38,738 nt of DNA, from assembly GCA_023300375.1 (NCBI GenBank), contig JALZWO010000156.1:1-38738 (forward strand), read 5' to 3'. The position numbers and the translations under genes are program-made. The notes under the pieces are model-generated. The model searched no databases. It was not told the DNA's origin and was given only the letters and a program-made list of their open reading frames with translations. How positions within the stretch are numbered: position 1 is the stretch's first letter; every line of letters begins with the position of its first letter. Origin of the DNA: Granulosicoccus sp. Its GTDB lineage: Bacteria > Pseudomonadota > Gammaproteobacteria > Granulosicoccales > Granulosicoccaceae. Positions 15,015 to 22,363 of the stretch are shown one piece after another.

Positions 15015-16652
15015 ATGTTAGACAGCCACAAGCGAGAATCAATCAGAGAGCTAATTGATCGCCAAGCGCTGGAACACGCAGACGAGCTTTATTTGATCCA
15101 ACCAGATACATCGTTGCATATCACATTTTTTGAACTACAACAGCGTGCAAGAAACATCGCACATTGTATTGCAGCGCAGGGTGTTGAGCCGGGTGTCAGT
15201 GTGGCGTACGCGATGACCAACGGCCATAGTTGTGCGATGACAGTGCTCGGTATTATGTATGGTGGCTATCGTGCCGTAGCCATTAACCTGGTGGCTGGCC
15301 GTGATGTTATTGCCTATGTTTTGGCTCATTCGCAATCAGTGTTAGTGCTAACTCAACACGAACATACTGAGCTTATCACTGGTGCGTTAGCCTGTGACGT
15401 GTATGCGCAAGAGTACGCATTGCACAGTGATGAAAAACAACTTCATCCGCAGCTTGTGCAAATTAGTGATACAGATACCACGTTATGGAAAACAGGTGAG
15501 CTGGATAGCCAACAGCCGCAAGCAAACCAACAAAGTGATACTCATTTAGTCAACATTGCTCATGATCGTGATCATGCAGTGCAAACGGTAAGTCATTCAG
15601 ATGATGCCTTGTTGATGTACACCAGCGGTACAACCGGTCGTCCAAAAGGAGTAACACTCACGCAGACCAGTGTCATAGTAGGTGGCTACAACGTGGCTAT
15701 CGCTCATCAGCTAAGCTCGTTGGATAGAGCATTGTGTGTGTTGCCCCTTTATCATATCAACGGATTGTGCGTGACCCTCTTTGGAGCGCTGGTGTCTGCC
15801 AGTTCTCTGGTGTTGCCACACAAATTTTCGACAAGCTCATTCTGGAATCTGGTGGATGATCATCGTTGTAGTTGGTTTAGTGTAGTGCCCACGCAAATTG
15901 CCTATTTATTGCGTGACGCCGACGTTAGCCAACAAGCAATAGTGAAGCGAGATTTTCTACGATTTGGCCGATCGGCCTCTGCACCGTTGTCCCCTGATGT
16001 GCATTTGGCTTTTGAGCAACGTTTTGCTGTACCACTCATAGAAACTATGGGGCTAACCGAGAGTGCGGCGCAAATTCTAAGCAACCCTTTGCCTCCGGCA
16101 CAACGCAAACATGGCACTCCAGGGCTACCCGTAGGGTGTGAAGTTACCATTGTGGACAAACATCTACAAGTTGTGGCCACAGGGGTTGAAGGAGAGCTTT
16201 TGGTGCGTGGTGAAAACGTCATGAATCGCTACTTTCGCAATGAATCTGTTACCACTGAAACTCTAGTGAATGGTGGCTGGCTACGCACAGGTGATTTAGG
16301 TCGAAAGGATGAAGATGGCTTCGTGTTTATTACCGGCAGACTTAAAGAGTTGATTATTAAGGGTGGCGAAAATATTGCACCTCGCGAAATAGACGATGCA
16401 CTTTATCAACACGCTGATGTGGTGGAAGCGGCCGCTTTTGCCTGCCCGTGTGATGATTTTGGGCAACGCGTAGAGGCTGCTGTGGTGCTAAAAAAGTCTT
16501 CACAACTCAGTGAAGCCGATTTGATCGAAGGTTGTGAGCAGAGGGTAGGCCGTTTTAAGTGCCCCGATAGAATTCACTTTTTACAAGAGCTGCCAAAAGG
16601 GCCATCAGGCAAAATTCAGCGATCAAAGATTCACCAATTAGTGGTTGGTTAG
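15015..16652 (+). CDS. sauT: AMP-forming acid-CoA ligase, SauT-like (sulfoacetate-CoA ligase)
   Basis: A 545-residue member of the ANL superfamily. The ATP-binding loop YTSGTTGRPKG is at residues 202-212. Further motifs are ETMGLTESAAQIL (A5), GGWLRTGDLG with FVFITGRLKELIIKGGENI (A7-A8 hinge), and the C-terminal catalytic lysine K533 in GPSGKIQRSK. The enzyme activates a carboxylic acid to its acyl-CoA through an acyl-adenylate. Next to a SauS-like dehydrogenase and behind a carboxylate importer, sulfoacetate is the best candidate. A GTG at 15000 would add five residues; the ATG at 15015 has ggag nine bases upstream and is preferred. A segment of about 40 residues around 150-190 is Gln/Asp/His-rich and looks like a variable loop. 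Substrate remains an inference. Confidence 0.78.
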   Translation: MLDSHKRESIRELIDRQALEHADELYLIQPDTSLHITFFELQQRARNIAHCIAAQGVEPGVSVAYAMTNGHSCAMTVLGIMYGGYRAVAINLVAGRDVIAYVLAHSQSVLVLTQHEHTELITGALACDVYAQEYALHSDEKQLHPQLVQISDTDTTLWKTGELDSQQPQANQQSDTHLVNIAHDRDHAVQTVSHSDDALLMYTSGTTGRPKGVTLTQTSVIVGGYNVAIAHQLSSLDRALCVLPLYHINGLCVTLFGALVSASSLVLPHKFSTSSFWNLVDDHRCSWFSVVPTQIAYLLRDADVSQQAIVKRDFLRFGRSASAPLSPDVHLAFEQRFAVPLIETMGLTESAAQILSNPLPPAQRKHGTPGLPVGCEVTIVDKHLQVVATGVEGELLVRGENVMNRYFRNESVTTETLVNGGWLRTGDLGRKDEDGFVFITGRLKELIIKGGENIAPREIDDALYQHADVVEAAAFACPCDDFGQRVEAAVVLKKSSQLSEADLIEGCEQRVGRFKCPDRIHFLQELPKGPSGKIQRSKIHQLVVG

Positions 16653-16796
16653 TGTCAAGTTTAGCGAAAAGCGGTTGAATGTATACAAAACAATGAAACT
16701 GGCCTATCTGTAGGATAGATAGCCTAGCGTTACAAAACTCAAATTGTGAGGCTACGTGTCGTGAGAGTGCTCGATTATCCGGCAGCTATTTTGCAA

Positions 16797-17987
16797 TCAA
16801 CTGGACTCTTCAGCATCGGTGGCAATTGCTGTGAGTCGTCTTGATTCCTTCGGTTCACGAAATACCAGTTCATGCTCCACAACACGTTCGTTGTCTGGTA
16901 CCTGAGCATAGGCAATGGCATTGTCTACAACTGAGCGGTGAGGAGATTTTTCACAAACCGGGTCGGCTGCAGCTGGGTCGTTAGCGAGCATAAATGCCTG
17001 ACACCGGCAACCACCCAGATCAACTTCAGCTTCAGGGCAGGACTTACAAGGCTCTTTCATCCAGCCAGTACCACGGTATCGGTTGAACCCTTCTGACTCG
17101 TACCAAATATGCTCAAGACTGTGCTCAGACACCTTAGGGAATTCCAAGCCTGGTAGCATGCGTGCGGTATGACAAGGTAGAGCAGTTCCGTCAGGTGCTA
17201 CAGTGAGGAAAACGTTGCCCCATCCGTTCATGCATTTTTTAGGACGATTTTCATAGTAGTCTGGCACCACAAAGATAATTTTCAAACGATCACCAATGCG
17301 TTCACGGTACTCGTTAGTGATGCGTTCAGCGTTTTCAAGCTGTTCCTTTGACGGCAACAGTTGATCACGATTTACCACAGCCCACGAGTAGTACTGGGCG
17401 TTAGCAAGCTCAAGATATTCTGCACCCAAATCCAGAGCCATATCAATAATTTTATCAATGTGATCAATATTTAAACGATGAATGACACAATTGAGCACCA
17501 TGGGCCATTCATGCTGTTTAATGAGCCTTGCAACGCGTTGTTTCAGGTCGAACGTCTTGGTATTGCTTAAAAAATCATTGGACTCTTTTGTTGAGTCTTG
17601 GAACGAAAGCTGAATATGCGCAAGTCCTGCATCCTTGAGCGCACGTGCACGCTTTTCAGTAAGACCGACGCCTGTGGTCAATAGATTAGTATAAAACCCA
17701 AGTGAACTTGCCTCGGCGACCAGCACCTCTAAATCATCACGCAGCAGTGGTTCACCACCTGAGAAGCCGCACTGCACGCTGCCCATGGCACGGGCTTCAC
17801 GTAATACTTTTATCCAACCATCTGTGGAAAGTTCTTCCTCTTGCGTTGCGAAATCAACAGGATTAAAGCAAAACGCACAGTGAAGAGGGCAACGGTAAGT
17901 AATCTCTGCAAGAAGCCATAATGGGGGGCCTGGGCGTTGATCATCATGTTTGCTTGGAAGGCCGTGCTTGAGGAATTCGCTACTCAT
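16797..17987 (-). CDS. pqqE: PQQ biosynthesis radical SAM enzyme PqqE
   Basis: A 396-residue radical SAM/SPASM enzyme that cross-links the Glu and Tyr side chains of the PqqA peptide, the first step of pyrroloquinoline quinone synthesis. The SAM-cluster cysteines are C33, C37 and C40 (CPLHCAFC). FSGGEPLLR supplies the SAM-binding GGEP. The SPASM region includes KKCMNGWGNVFLTVAPDGTALPCH and CKSCPEAEVDLGGCRCQAF, with a final DPVC, consistent with auxiliary Fe-S clusters. It is the last gene of the minus-strand pqqABCDE operon and overlaps pqqD by four bases. The tail after the last Cys is Glu-rich and about 45 residues long. It is convergent with sauT. Confidence 0.97.
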   Translation of the reverse strand: MSSEFLKHGLPSKHDDQRPGPPLWLLAEITYRCPLHCAFCFNPVDFATQEEELSTDGWIKVLREARAMGSVQCGFSGGEPLLRDDLEVLVAEASSLGFYTNLLTTGVGLTEKRARALKDAGLAHIQLSFQDSTKESNDFLSNTKTFDLKQRVARLIKQHEWPMVLNCVIHRLNIDHIDKIIDMALDLGAEYLELANAQYYSWAVVNRDQLLPSKEQLENAERITNEYRERIGDRLKIIFVVPDYYENRPKKCMNGWGNVFLTVAPDGTALPCHTARMLPGLEFPKVSEHSLEHIWYESEGFNRYRGTGWMKEPCKSCPEAEVDLGGCRCQAFMLANDPAAADPVCEKSPHRSVVDNAIAYAQVPDNERVVEHELVFREPKESRRLTAIATDAEESS

Positions 17988-18271
17988 AAGGGTGTGTTTA
18001 CCTTAAGCCAATTTTGCTCAATAGCCACGCTAACGAAGCCGGTTACGTCATTCACGAGCACAGTGGTCTCAAAGGCTGTCTCAAGCTCTTTGACAATATG
18101 GCCGATGTTTTTCTTGCCATCACAGCGTTGCATGATCTCAGCGGCGCTTTGGTTTAACTTGACCATGCCTTCTGGATAAAGCAGTACCCAGGACTCCTGA
18201 GCTTGTTCATACTGCAAACGAAAGAGCGAGTTAAGAGTGGGTATGCTCGCTGATGTGAGTTCAGTGCTCAT
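17984..18271 (-). CDS. pqqD: PqqD peptide chaperone
   Basis: A 95-residue RRE-fold protein that binds PqqA and delivers it to PqqE. The family segments [28 protein letters not shown] and [20 protein letters not shown] are clear. It overlaps pqqC at its start and pqqE at its end by four bases each, so all three are translationally coupled. Length and sequence are typical and both partners are adjacent, so it should be functional. Confidence 0.95.
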   Translation of the reverse strand: MSTELTSASIPTLNSLFRLQYEQAQESWVLLYPEGMVKLNQSAAEIMQRCDGKKNIGHIVKELETAFETTVLVNDVTGFVSVAIEQNWLKVNTPL

Positions 18272-19086
18272 GCGTTTGTCGCTCTGGCAGTTGCCGGACT
18301 TTTCACTGATTGTATTGCATCCAGCTCGGGGTCCACATCAGAGGGTCTGTTGTTGGCAGGTGGGCGATCGGGCAAGCCATAGCGTGTTGCCATGGCGTCG
18401 TTCATTTGCCAGAGCACATCAAGTTTGAAATTGAGGATCTGCAGAGCACGTTCCTGTTGTTCGCGTGTTGTGAAGTAATCTAGGGTGATGGTCAGGCCGT
18501 GTTCAACATCACGACGTGCTTGTGTCACGCGATTGCGAAAGTACTGTAAGCCCTCACTGTCGATCCACGGATAGTGTTCGGGCCATGTCGCAAGCCTTTG
18601 TTTATGAATAGCGGGCGCAAACAGCTCTGTCAATGAGGCGCAAACCGATTCTTGCCACGGTCTTGTTCGTGCAAAATTCACGTATGACTCAACTGCAAAC
18701 CGCACACCGGGTGTCACGTGCCGTAAATCAGTGATTTCCTCACGTGACAACCCTACGGCAATGCCTAGGCGTATCCACGCCTCAATGCCACCTTCATCGG
18801 ACAGACCGTTCAAGTCCTCAAAGCCGTCGTGATCTAGCATGCGCTTGATCCACTCGCGTCGAATTATTCGATCTGTGCAGTTGGACATCACGGCTGCATC
18901 TTTAATAGGGATGGCCACTTGATAGCTAAATCTATTAGCAACCCATCCGCGTATTTGCTCGACAGATGCTTCACCGGTATTTAGCATGATATTGAACGGG
19001 TGATAAATGTGGTATGCCTTGCCTTGCTCGCGCAAACGTTCCTCAAACTGTTCTCTGGACCAAGGTTGTGCACTAGCAATAGTCAT
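18268..19086 (-). CDS. pqqC: PQQ synthase PqqC
   Basis: A 272-residue cofactor-free oxidase of the TenA-like helical fold that carries out the final ring closure and oxidation to PQQ. The N-terminus ([23 protein letters not shown], then [15 protein letters not shown]) and the middle segment [21 protein letters not shown] are characteristic of the family, as is the C-terminal [15 protein letters not shown]. It is slightly longer than the roughly 250 residues usual for PqqC because of an Ala/Pro/Asn-rich C-terminal tail of about 35 residues. The gene lies 18 bases after pqqB and overlaps pqqD. Confidence 0.96.
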   Translation of the reverse strand: MTIASAQPWSREQFEERLREQGKAYHIYHPFNIMLNTGEASVEQIRGWVANRFSYQVAIPIKDAAVMSNCTDRIIRREWIKRMLDHDGFEDLNGLSDEGGIEAWIRLGIAVGLSREEITDLRHVTPGVRFAVESYVNFARTRPWQESVCASLTELFAPAIHKQRLATWPEHYPWIDSEGLQYFRNRVTQARRDVEHGLTITLDYFTTREQQERALQILNFKLDVLWQMNDAMATRYGLPDRPPANNRPSDVDPELDAIQSVKSPATARATNA

Positions 19087-19104
19087 CTTTGCTTTCCCAG
19101 TTAT

Positions 19105-20022
19105 TCAGATCTCTATCTCAAGACCGTCCATGGCAACCTCTATACCGTGCTCTGTCAGTTGTTGCCGCTCCGGACTGTCTTCATTGAGAATAGGGTTGGT
19201 GTTGTTGATATGGATAAGTACTTTACGTGTACTTGCTGGTAGCTTATCAAGCCATTCGATCATGCCACCTGCACCGCTTTGTGGCAAGTGCCCCATCGCT
19301 AGGGCAGTTTTTTGCGATGCGCCGCGACTGATCATTTCATCATTAGTCCACATCGTACCGTCAACCAGCACAACATCACTGCTTTGCATAGCTTCCCAGA
19401 CATGCGGTTCCATCTCGCCAAGTCCAGGTGCGTAGAACAGTGTTTTACCCGTTTTTTTATCACGCATCTGCATGCCAAGTGTATCGCCGGGCACCGGTTT
19501 GTCACGGTGTGGAGAATAGGGTGGTGCATTACTGGTTAATGACAAAGGTTTGAAGGCTACATCTGCTGCGCCTTCAATATCAAATTCTTCCTCATCCAGC
19601 ATTATTGGTTGCCAGTTGATATCGCAGTAGTGACTGAGGACTTTGAATAAGGGATTACCAACACTTAAGTCCTCCCTCACTGGTTGTGTGCAAAAAAGTC
19701 TAAGTGGCTTTTTATTTTCTCGCAACATTAATAGACCGGTTGTGTGGTCAATTTGTGCGTCCATGAGTACAACAGAAGCTATCCCTGTATCACGTAGATT
19801 GCGAGCGGGTTGTAGCACACCACATTGCTGTATCTGGGTGAGGATGTCGGGGCTTGTGTTGAACAGTACCCAATCAATGCTGTTACTGCTGATCGCAATC
19901 GAAGACTGTGTTCGCGCTTGTGCGTTTATAGTGCCACGTCTGAAACCATCACACATGGGGCAGTTACAATTCCATTGCGGGTAGCCACCACCAGCAGCCG
20001 ATCCAAGTACCTTAAGCTTCAT
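19105..20022 (-). CDS. pqqB: PqqB, metallo-beta-lactamase-fold hydroxylase
   Basis: A 305-residue protein of normal length for PqqB. It opens with KLKVLGSAAGGGYPQWNCNCPMC, carrying the family's conserved Cys cluster (C19, C21, C24). The metallo-hydrolase-like signature DAQIDHTTGLLML follows. PqqB is thought to oxidise the tyrosine-derived part of the PQQ intermediate using iron. It is separated from pqqA by about 150 bases that contain a strong terminator-like hairpin, and is followed closely by pqqC. The start is ATG at 20022. Confidence 0.96.
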   Translation of the reverse strand: MKLKVLGSAAGGGYPQWNCNCPMCDGFRRGTINAQARTQSSIAISSNSIDWVLFNTSPDILTQIQQCGVLQPARNLRDTGIASVVLMDAQIDHTTGLLMLRENKKPLRLFCTQPVREDLSVGNPLFKVLSHYCDINWQPIMLDEEEFDIEGAADVAFKPLSLTSNAPPYSPHRDKPVPGDTLGMQMRDKKTGKTLFYAPGLGEMEPHVWEAMQSSDVVLVDGTMWTNDEMISRGASQKTALAMGHLPQSGAGGMIEWLDKLPASTRKVLIHINNTNPILNEDSPERQQLTEHGIEVAMDGLEIEI

Positions 20023-20064
20023 GGTTGTTTTTACGTCTTATATAAATTAACGGAGATATTTAGC

Positions 20065-20097
20065 AAAAAAAAACCGGACAACTAAGGTCCGGTTTTT
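20065..20097 (-). terminator. Attenuator/terminator between pqqA and pqqB
   Basis: Read on the minus strand, a stem with GC core gtccgg/ccggac (plus strand 20074-20079 with 20087-20092) and a 7-base loop is followed by a run of nine T (20065-20073 as A on plus). Flanking A/T bases extend the stem to 11 bp. It sits inside the operon, 80 bases after the pqqA stop, so it should limit transcription of pqqB-E and give pqqA in excess. Confidence 0.88.
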
Positions 20098-20176
20098 ATC
20101 GTTCAATATGTTAATGACAGCACCCTGAGAGCCTGTTTTTGGGCAGGCACCCAGGCTGCAGTTAACATTTCACTAA

Positions 20177-20251
20177 TTATCGATTCATGAAATACATAGT
20201 AATTTCAAAGCCGAATCGTACGTCAACAGCTACTGGTGTTTCCCAAGTCAT
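20177..20251 (-). CDS. pqqA: PQQ precursor peptide PqqA
   Basis: A 24-codon gene found by reading the minus strand upstream of pqqB. The peptide starts MTWETPVAVDV and ends FGFEITMYFMNR. It has the invariant E-x-x-x-Y pair (E16 and Y20) that PqqE links to make PQQ, and the usual aromatic C-terminal half. A gagga ribosome-binding sequence lies eight bases before the ATG. Length, orientation and position in front of pqqBCDE are all as expected for a precursor peptide. Transcription should begin in the AT-rich spacer to its right. Confidence 0.96.
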   Translation of the reverse strand: MTWETPVAVDVRFGFEITMYFMNR

Positions 20252-20445
20252 TTTCGTATTCCTCTTTAGTGTTGTGTGTGGTCACCGAATCCTCCCCACA
20301 GGTTGTTTTGCTAGTTCACCTCGTTAACATAAACTAACAAAACACAATATAGAGTGTACATCTTGTTTGTTATGTGGTCATCAACTTAAGTTCAGAAATT
20401 TCTCTATCTTGTGTGTATTAGGTAGCTAGTTTTATTGTGAAATAT

Positions 20446-20460
20446 TGATAATAATCATAA
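20446..20460. promoter_or_regulatory. Possible Fur-like box upstream of pqqA
   Basis: tgataat-a-atcataa matches the 7-1-7 Fur pattern TGATAATNATTATCA at 12 of 14 defined positions. The surrounding DNA is AT-rich, so chance similarity is quite possible. It is about 195 bases upstream of the pqqA start. Confidence 0.2.
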
Positions 20461-20624
20461 GTTTATGAGAATATATTCATATTTTTACTTAAAAAACACT
20501 TGTTTATAGGTTTAATTGCTTTACCGACAATTTACTGTTTTTCTTTCACTATTCCACTGACATTTATTTGTCGTCTTTAATACGCTAACGGTTTTGCAGT
20601 GTGGCAGAAAATGCAAGAGCTGTA

Positions 20625-20658
20625 ATATCGGTGCAAACGATACAGTTTGCACCGATAT
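20625..20658. repeat. Perfect 14-bp inverted repeat, 6-base loop
   Basis: atatcggtgcaaac (20625-20638) is exactly inverted as gtttgcaccgatat (20645-20658), with loop gataca. No T-tract follows on either strand, so it is not a standard terminator. It lies about 90 bases beyond the dehydrogenase stop and 370 bases before pqqA. Confidence 0.8.
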
Positions 20659-20706
20659 AAAAATGCCTATCCTTAGAAGGTTTTAAAACGATCGCCAATT
20701 AGGCAA

Positions 20707-20727
20707 GCTTGGGATCTCGTCCCAAGC
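20707..20727 (-). terminator. Hairpin after the formaldehyde dehydrogenase gene
   Basis: gcttggga (20707-20714) and tcccaagc (20720-20727) form an 8-bp stem with a 5-base loop, 18 bases beyond the stop codon. The T-tract is poor, so termination efficiency is uncertain. Confidence 0.5.
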
Positions 20728-20744
20728 CTCCCTCGCCAGCTAGG

Positions 20745-21854
20745 CTAGAACAACACCACACTACGAATACTTTCACCTGAATGCATTAGATCAAATGCTT
20801 TGTTGATATCCTCAAGCGGCATGGTGTGTGTAATTAGGCTATCGATATCGATACGTCCATCCATATACATATCAACAATTTTTGGTACATCGGTGCGACC
20901 GCGTGCACCGCCAAATGCGCTGCCGCGCCAAACACGTCCGGTGACTAGTTGAAAGGGGCGTGTACTGATTTCTTTGCCTGCCCCTGCCACGCCGATGATG
21001 ACACTCTCGCCCCAACCTTTATGACAACATTCCAACGCTGAACGCATAACATCAACGTTACCAATACATTCAAACGAGTAGTCCGCGCCACCACCGGTAA
21101 GCTCTACCAAATAGTCGACAAGGTTGTCGCCGTGGTCTTTTGGATTTACGAAGTGTGTCATACCAAATTTTTCGGCCACGGATTTTTTATCTGCATTAAG
21201 ATCTACGCCGACAATCTGGCGTGCACCAACCATACGCAATCCTTGTATGACGTTCAGACCAATACCACCTAGACCAAATACAACAGCGGTGGAATTTGGC
21301 TCAACCTTGGCTGTAAACGTAACTGCACCCACGCCCGTGGTTACACCGCAGCCGATGTAGCAAATTTTTTCGAATGAAGCGTCTTTACGCACCTTTGCTA
21401 ATGCAATTTCCGGCAATACGGTATGGTTAGCAAAGGTAGAGCAACCCATGTAGTGCAAGATCGGTTTTCCCTTATAAGAGAACCGCGATGTACCATCAGG
21501 CATGAGCCCCTGACCTTGAGTAGTGCGTACTTTCTGGCATAAATTCGTTTTGGGGTTGAGGCAGTACTCGCATTCTCGGCACTCTGGTGTGTACAGCGGA
21601 ATAACATGGTCTCCTGGTACAACACTGGTTACACCTGGGCCAACTTCAAGCACGATACCCGCGCCTTCATGTCCAAGGATGGCAGGAAAGGCACCTTCAG
21701 GGTCAGCGCCTGAGCGTGTAAAGTCATCGGTATGACAAATACCCGTTGCCTTGATTTCGACCAAGACCTCTCCAGCTCTCGGTCCATCCAGATCGACTTC
21801 AACAATTTCTAACGGTTTGCCCGCTTCAAAGGCTACAGCTGCACGAGTTTTCAT
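20745..21854 (-). CDS. frmA: S-(hydroxymethyl)glutathione dehydrogenase / class III alcohol dehydrogenase
   Basis: A 369-residue zinc alcohol dehydrogenase of class III, which oxidises the glutathione adduct of formaldehyde with NAD. Catalytic-zinc ligands C40 (GICHTDD) and H62 with E63 (GHEGAG) are present, with [10 protein letters not shown] supplying the later Cys. The structural zinc cysteines are C92, C95, C98 and C106 ([15 protein letters not shown]). The NAD-binding motif is FGLGGIGLN. Length and motifs are those of FrmA/AdhC/FlhA. Beside a pqq operon it hints at oxidation of methanol or another formaldehyde-yielding compound, but the PQQ-dependent enzyme is not here. No glutathione-activating or S-formylglutathione hydrolase gene adjoins. 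Confidence 0.94.
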   Translation of the reverse strand: MKTRAAVAFEAGKPLEIVEVDLDGPRAGEVLVEIKATGICHTDDFTRSGADPEGAFPAILGHEGAGIVLEVGPGVTSVVPGDHVIPLYTPECRECEYCLNPKTNLCQKVRTTQGQGLMPDGTSRFSYKGKPILHYMGCSTFANHTVLPEIALAKVRKDASFEKICYIGCGVTTGVGAVTFTAKVEPNSTAVVFGLGGIGLNVIQGLRMVGARQIVGVDLNADKKSVAEKFGMTHFVNPKDHGDNLVDYLVELTGGGADYSFECIGNVDVMRSALECCHKGWGESVIIGVAGAGKEISTRPFQLVTGRVWRGSAFGGARGRTDVPKIVDMYMDGRIDIDSLITHTMPLEDINKAFDLMHSGESIRSVVLF

Positions 21855-22363
21855 GGGTTCTCCTCTTCGGATCTTTTAACTAGACGACTGCAATCAGTAT
21901 AGCTTGTGCTAGCAGAGATACCGTCCAAAAGCATTTTCATGTAATGGAGCAAGCGGCTTAAAAATTCATGCAGCTAGTGGTACTTTTGGGGATGCTTTCT
22001 GAGTTGCAACTCTCAAATTTATCTGCTCTGCTGGGAACCCAACTACACAGCATCATCTGTGAATTTTTGTTGCATGCTGAGGGGCGATAAACACGCACTT
22101 TTGGCGTATTGTGCGATGACATAAGTTGCCAACGCAACAGTAAAGCTAGTAAGCACTAGGCTCTTTAGGCTAACTTGTAAACTATCGTTGTAAAGCGAAG
22201 GATACCGTTCTGTCGTTTTGGTAACAGTATGTGAACGGCATCGCTTTTTGGGTTGGCCAATTCCTCACATTATTTGTTAGCATTAACGAATATGCCGGCC
22301 TACCAAAGGTGACAGTCAGCGTGTTCTCGTTGATTGATGTCGGCTTGAGCGGAGAGCACAACA
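21855..22363. other. Divergent intergenic region, no gene seen
   Basis: About 510 bases between frmA (minus) and the RTX-type gene (plus). It must hold both promoters. I found only the short perfect palindrome gagttgcaactc (22001-22012). Reading frames crossing the right part overlap the RTX gene in another frame and lack family likeness. No RNA gene or riboswitch was recognised. Confidence 0.5.

Larger units (their letters stand above)
20252..20744. other. AT-rich spacer between adhC/frmA-like gene and pqqA
   Basis: About 490 bases without a convincing gene. It must hold the pqqA promoter (minus strand), though no single -35/-10 pair stands out. The middle part (about 20380-20560) is very AT-rich. 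It contains a Fur-like 7-1-7 word, a perfect 14-bp hairpin and a hairpin after the dehydrogenase gene, listed separately. No small ORF with a good ribosome-binding site was found. Confidence 0.6.

Noticed and set aside
16653-16796. Imperfect hairpin around ggcctatctgtaggatag as a shared terminator
   Set aside because: Pairing is short and interrupted and no T-tract follows, so I did not call it.
21855-22363. Riboswitch or small RNA in the frmA-RTX spacer
   Set aside because: Only a 12-bp palindrome was seen, with no recognisable conserved RNA core or terminator pair.
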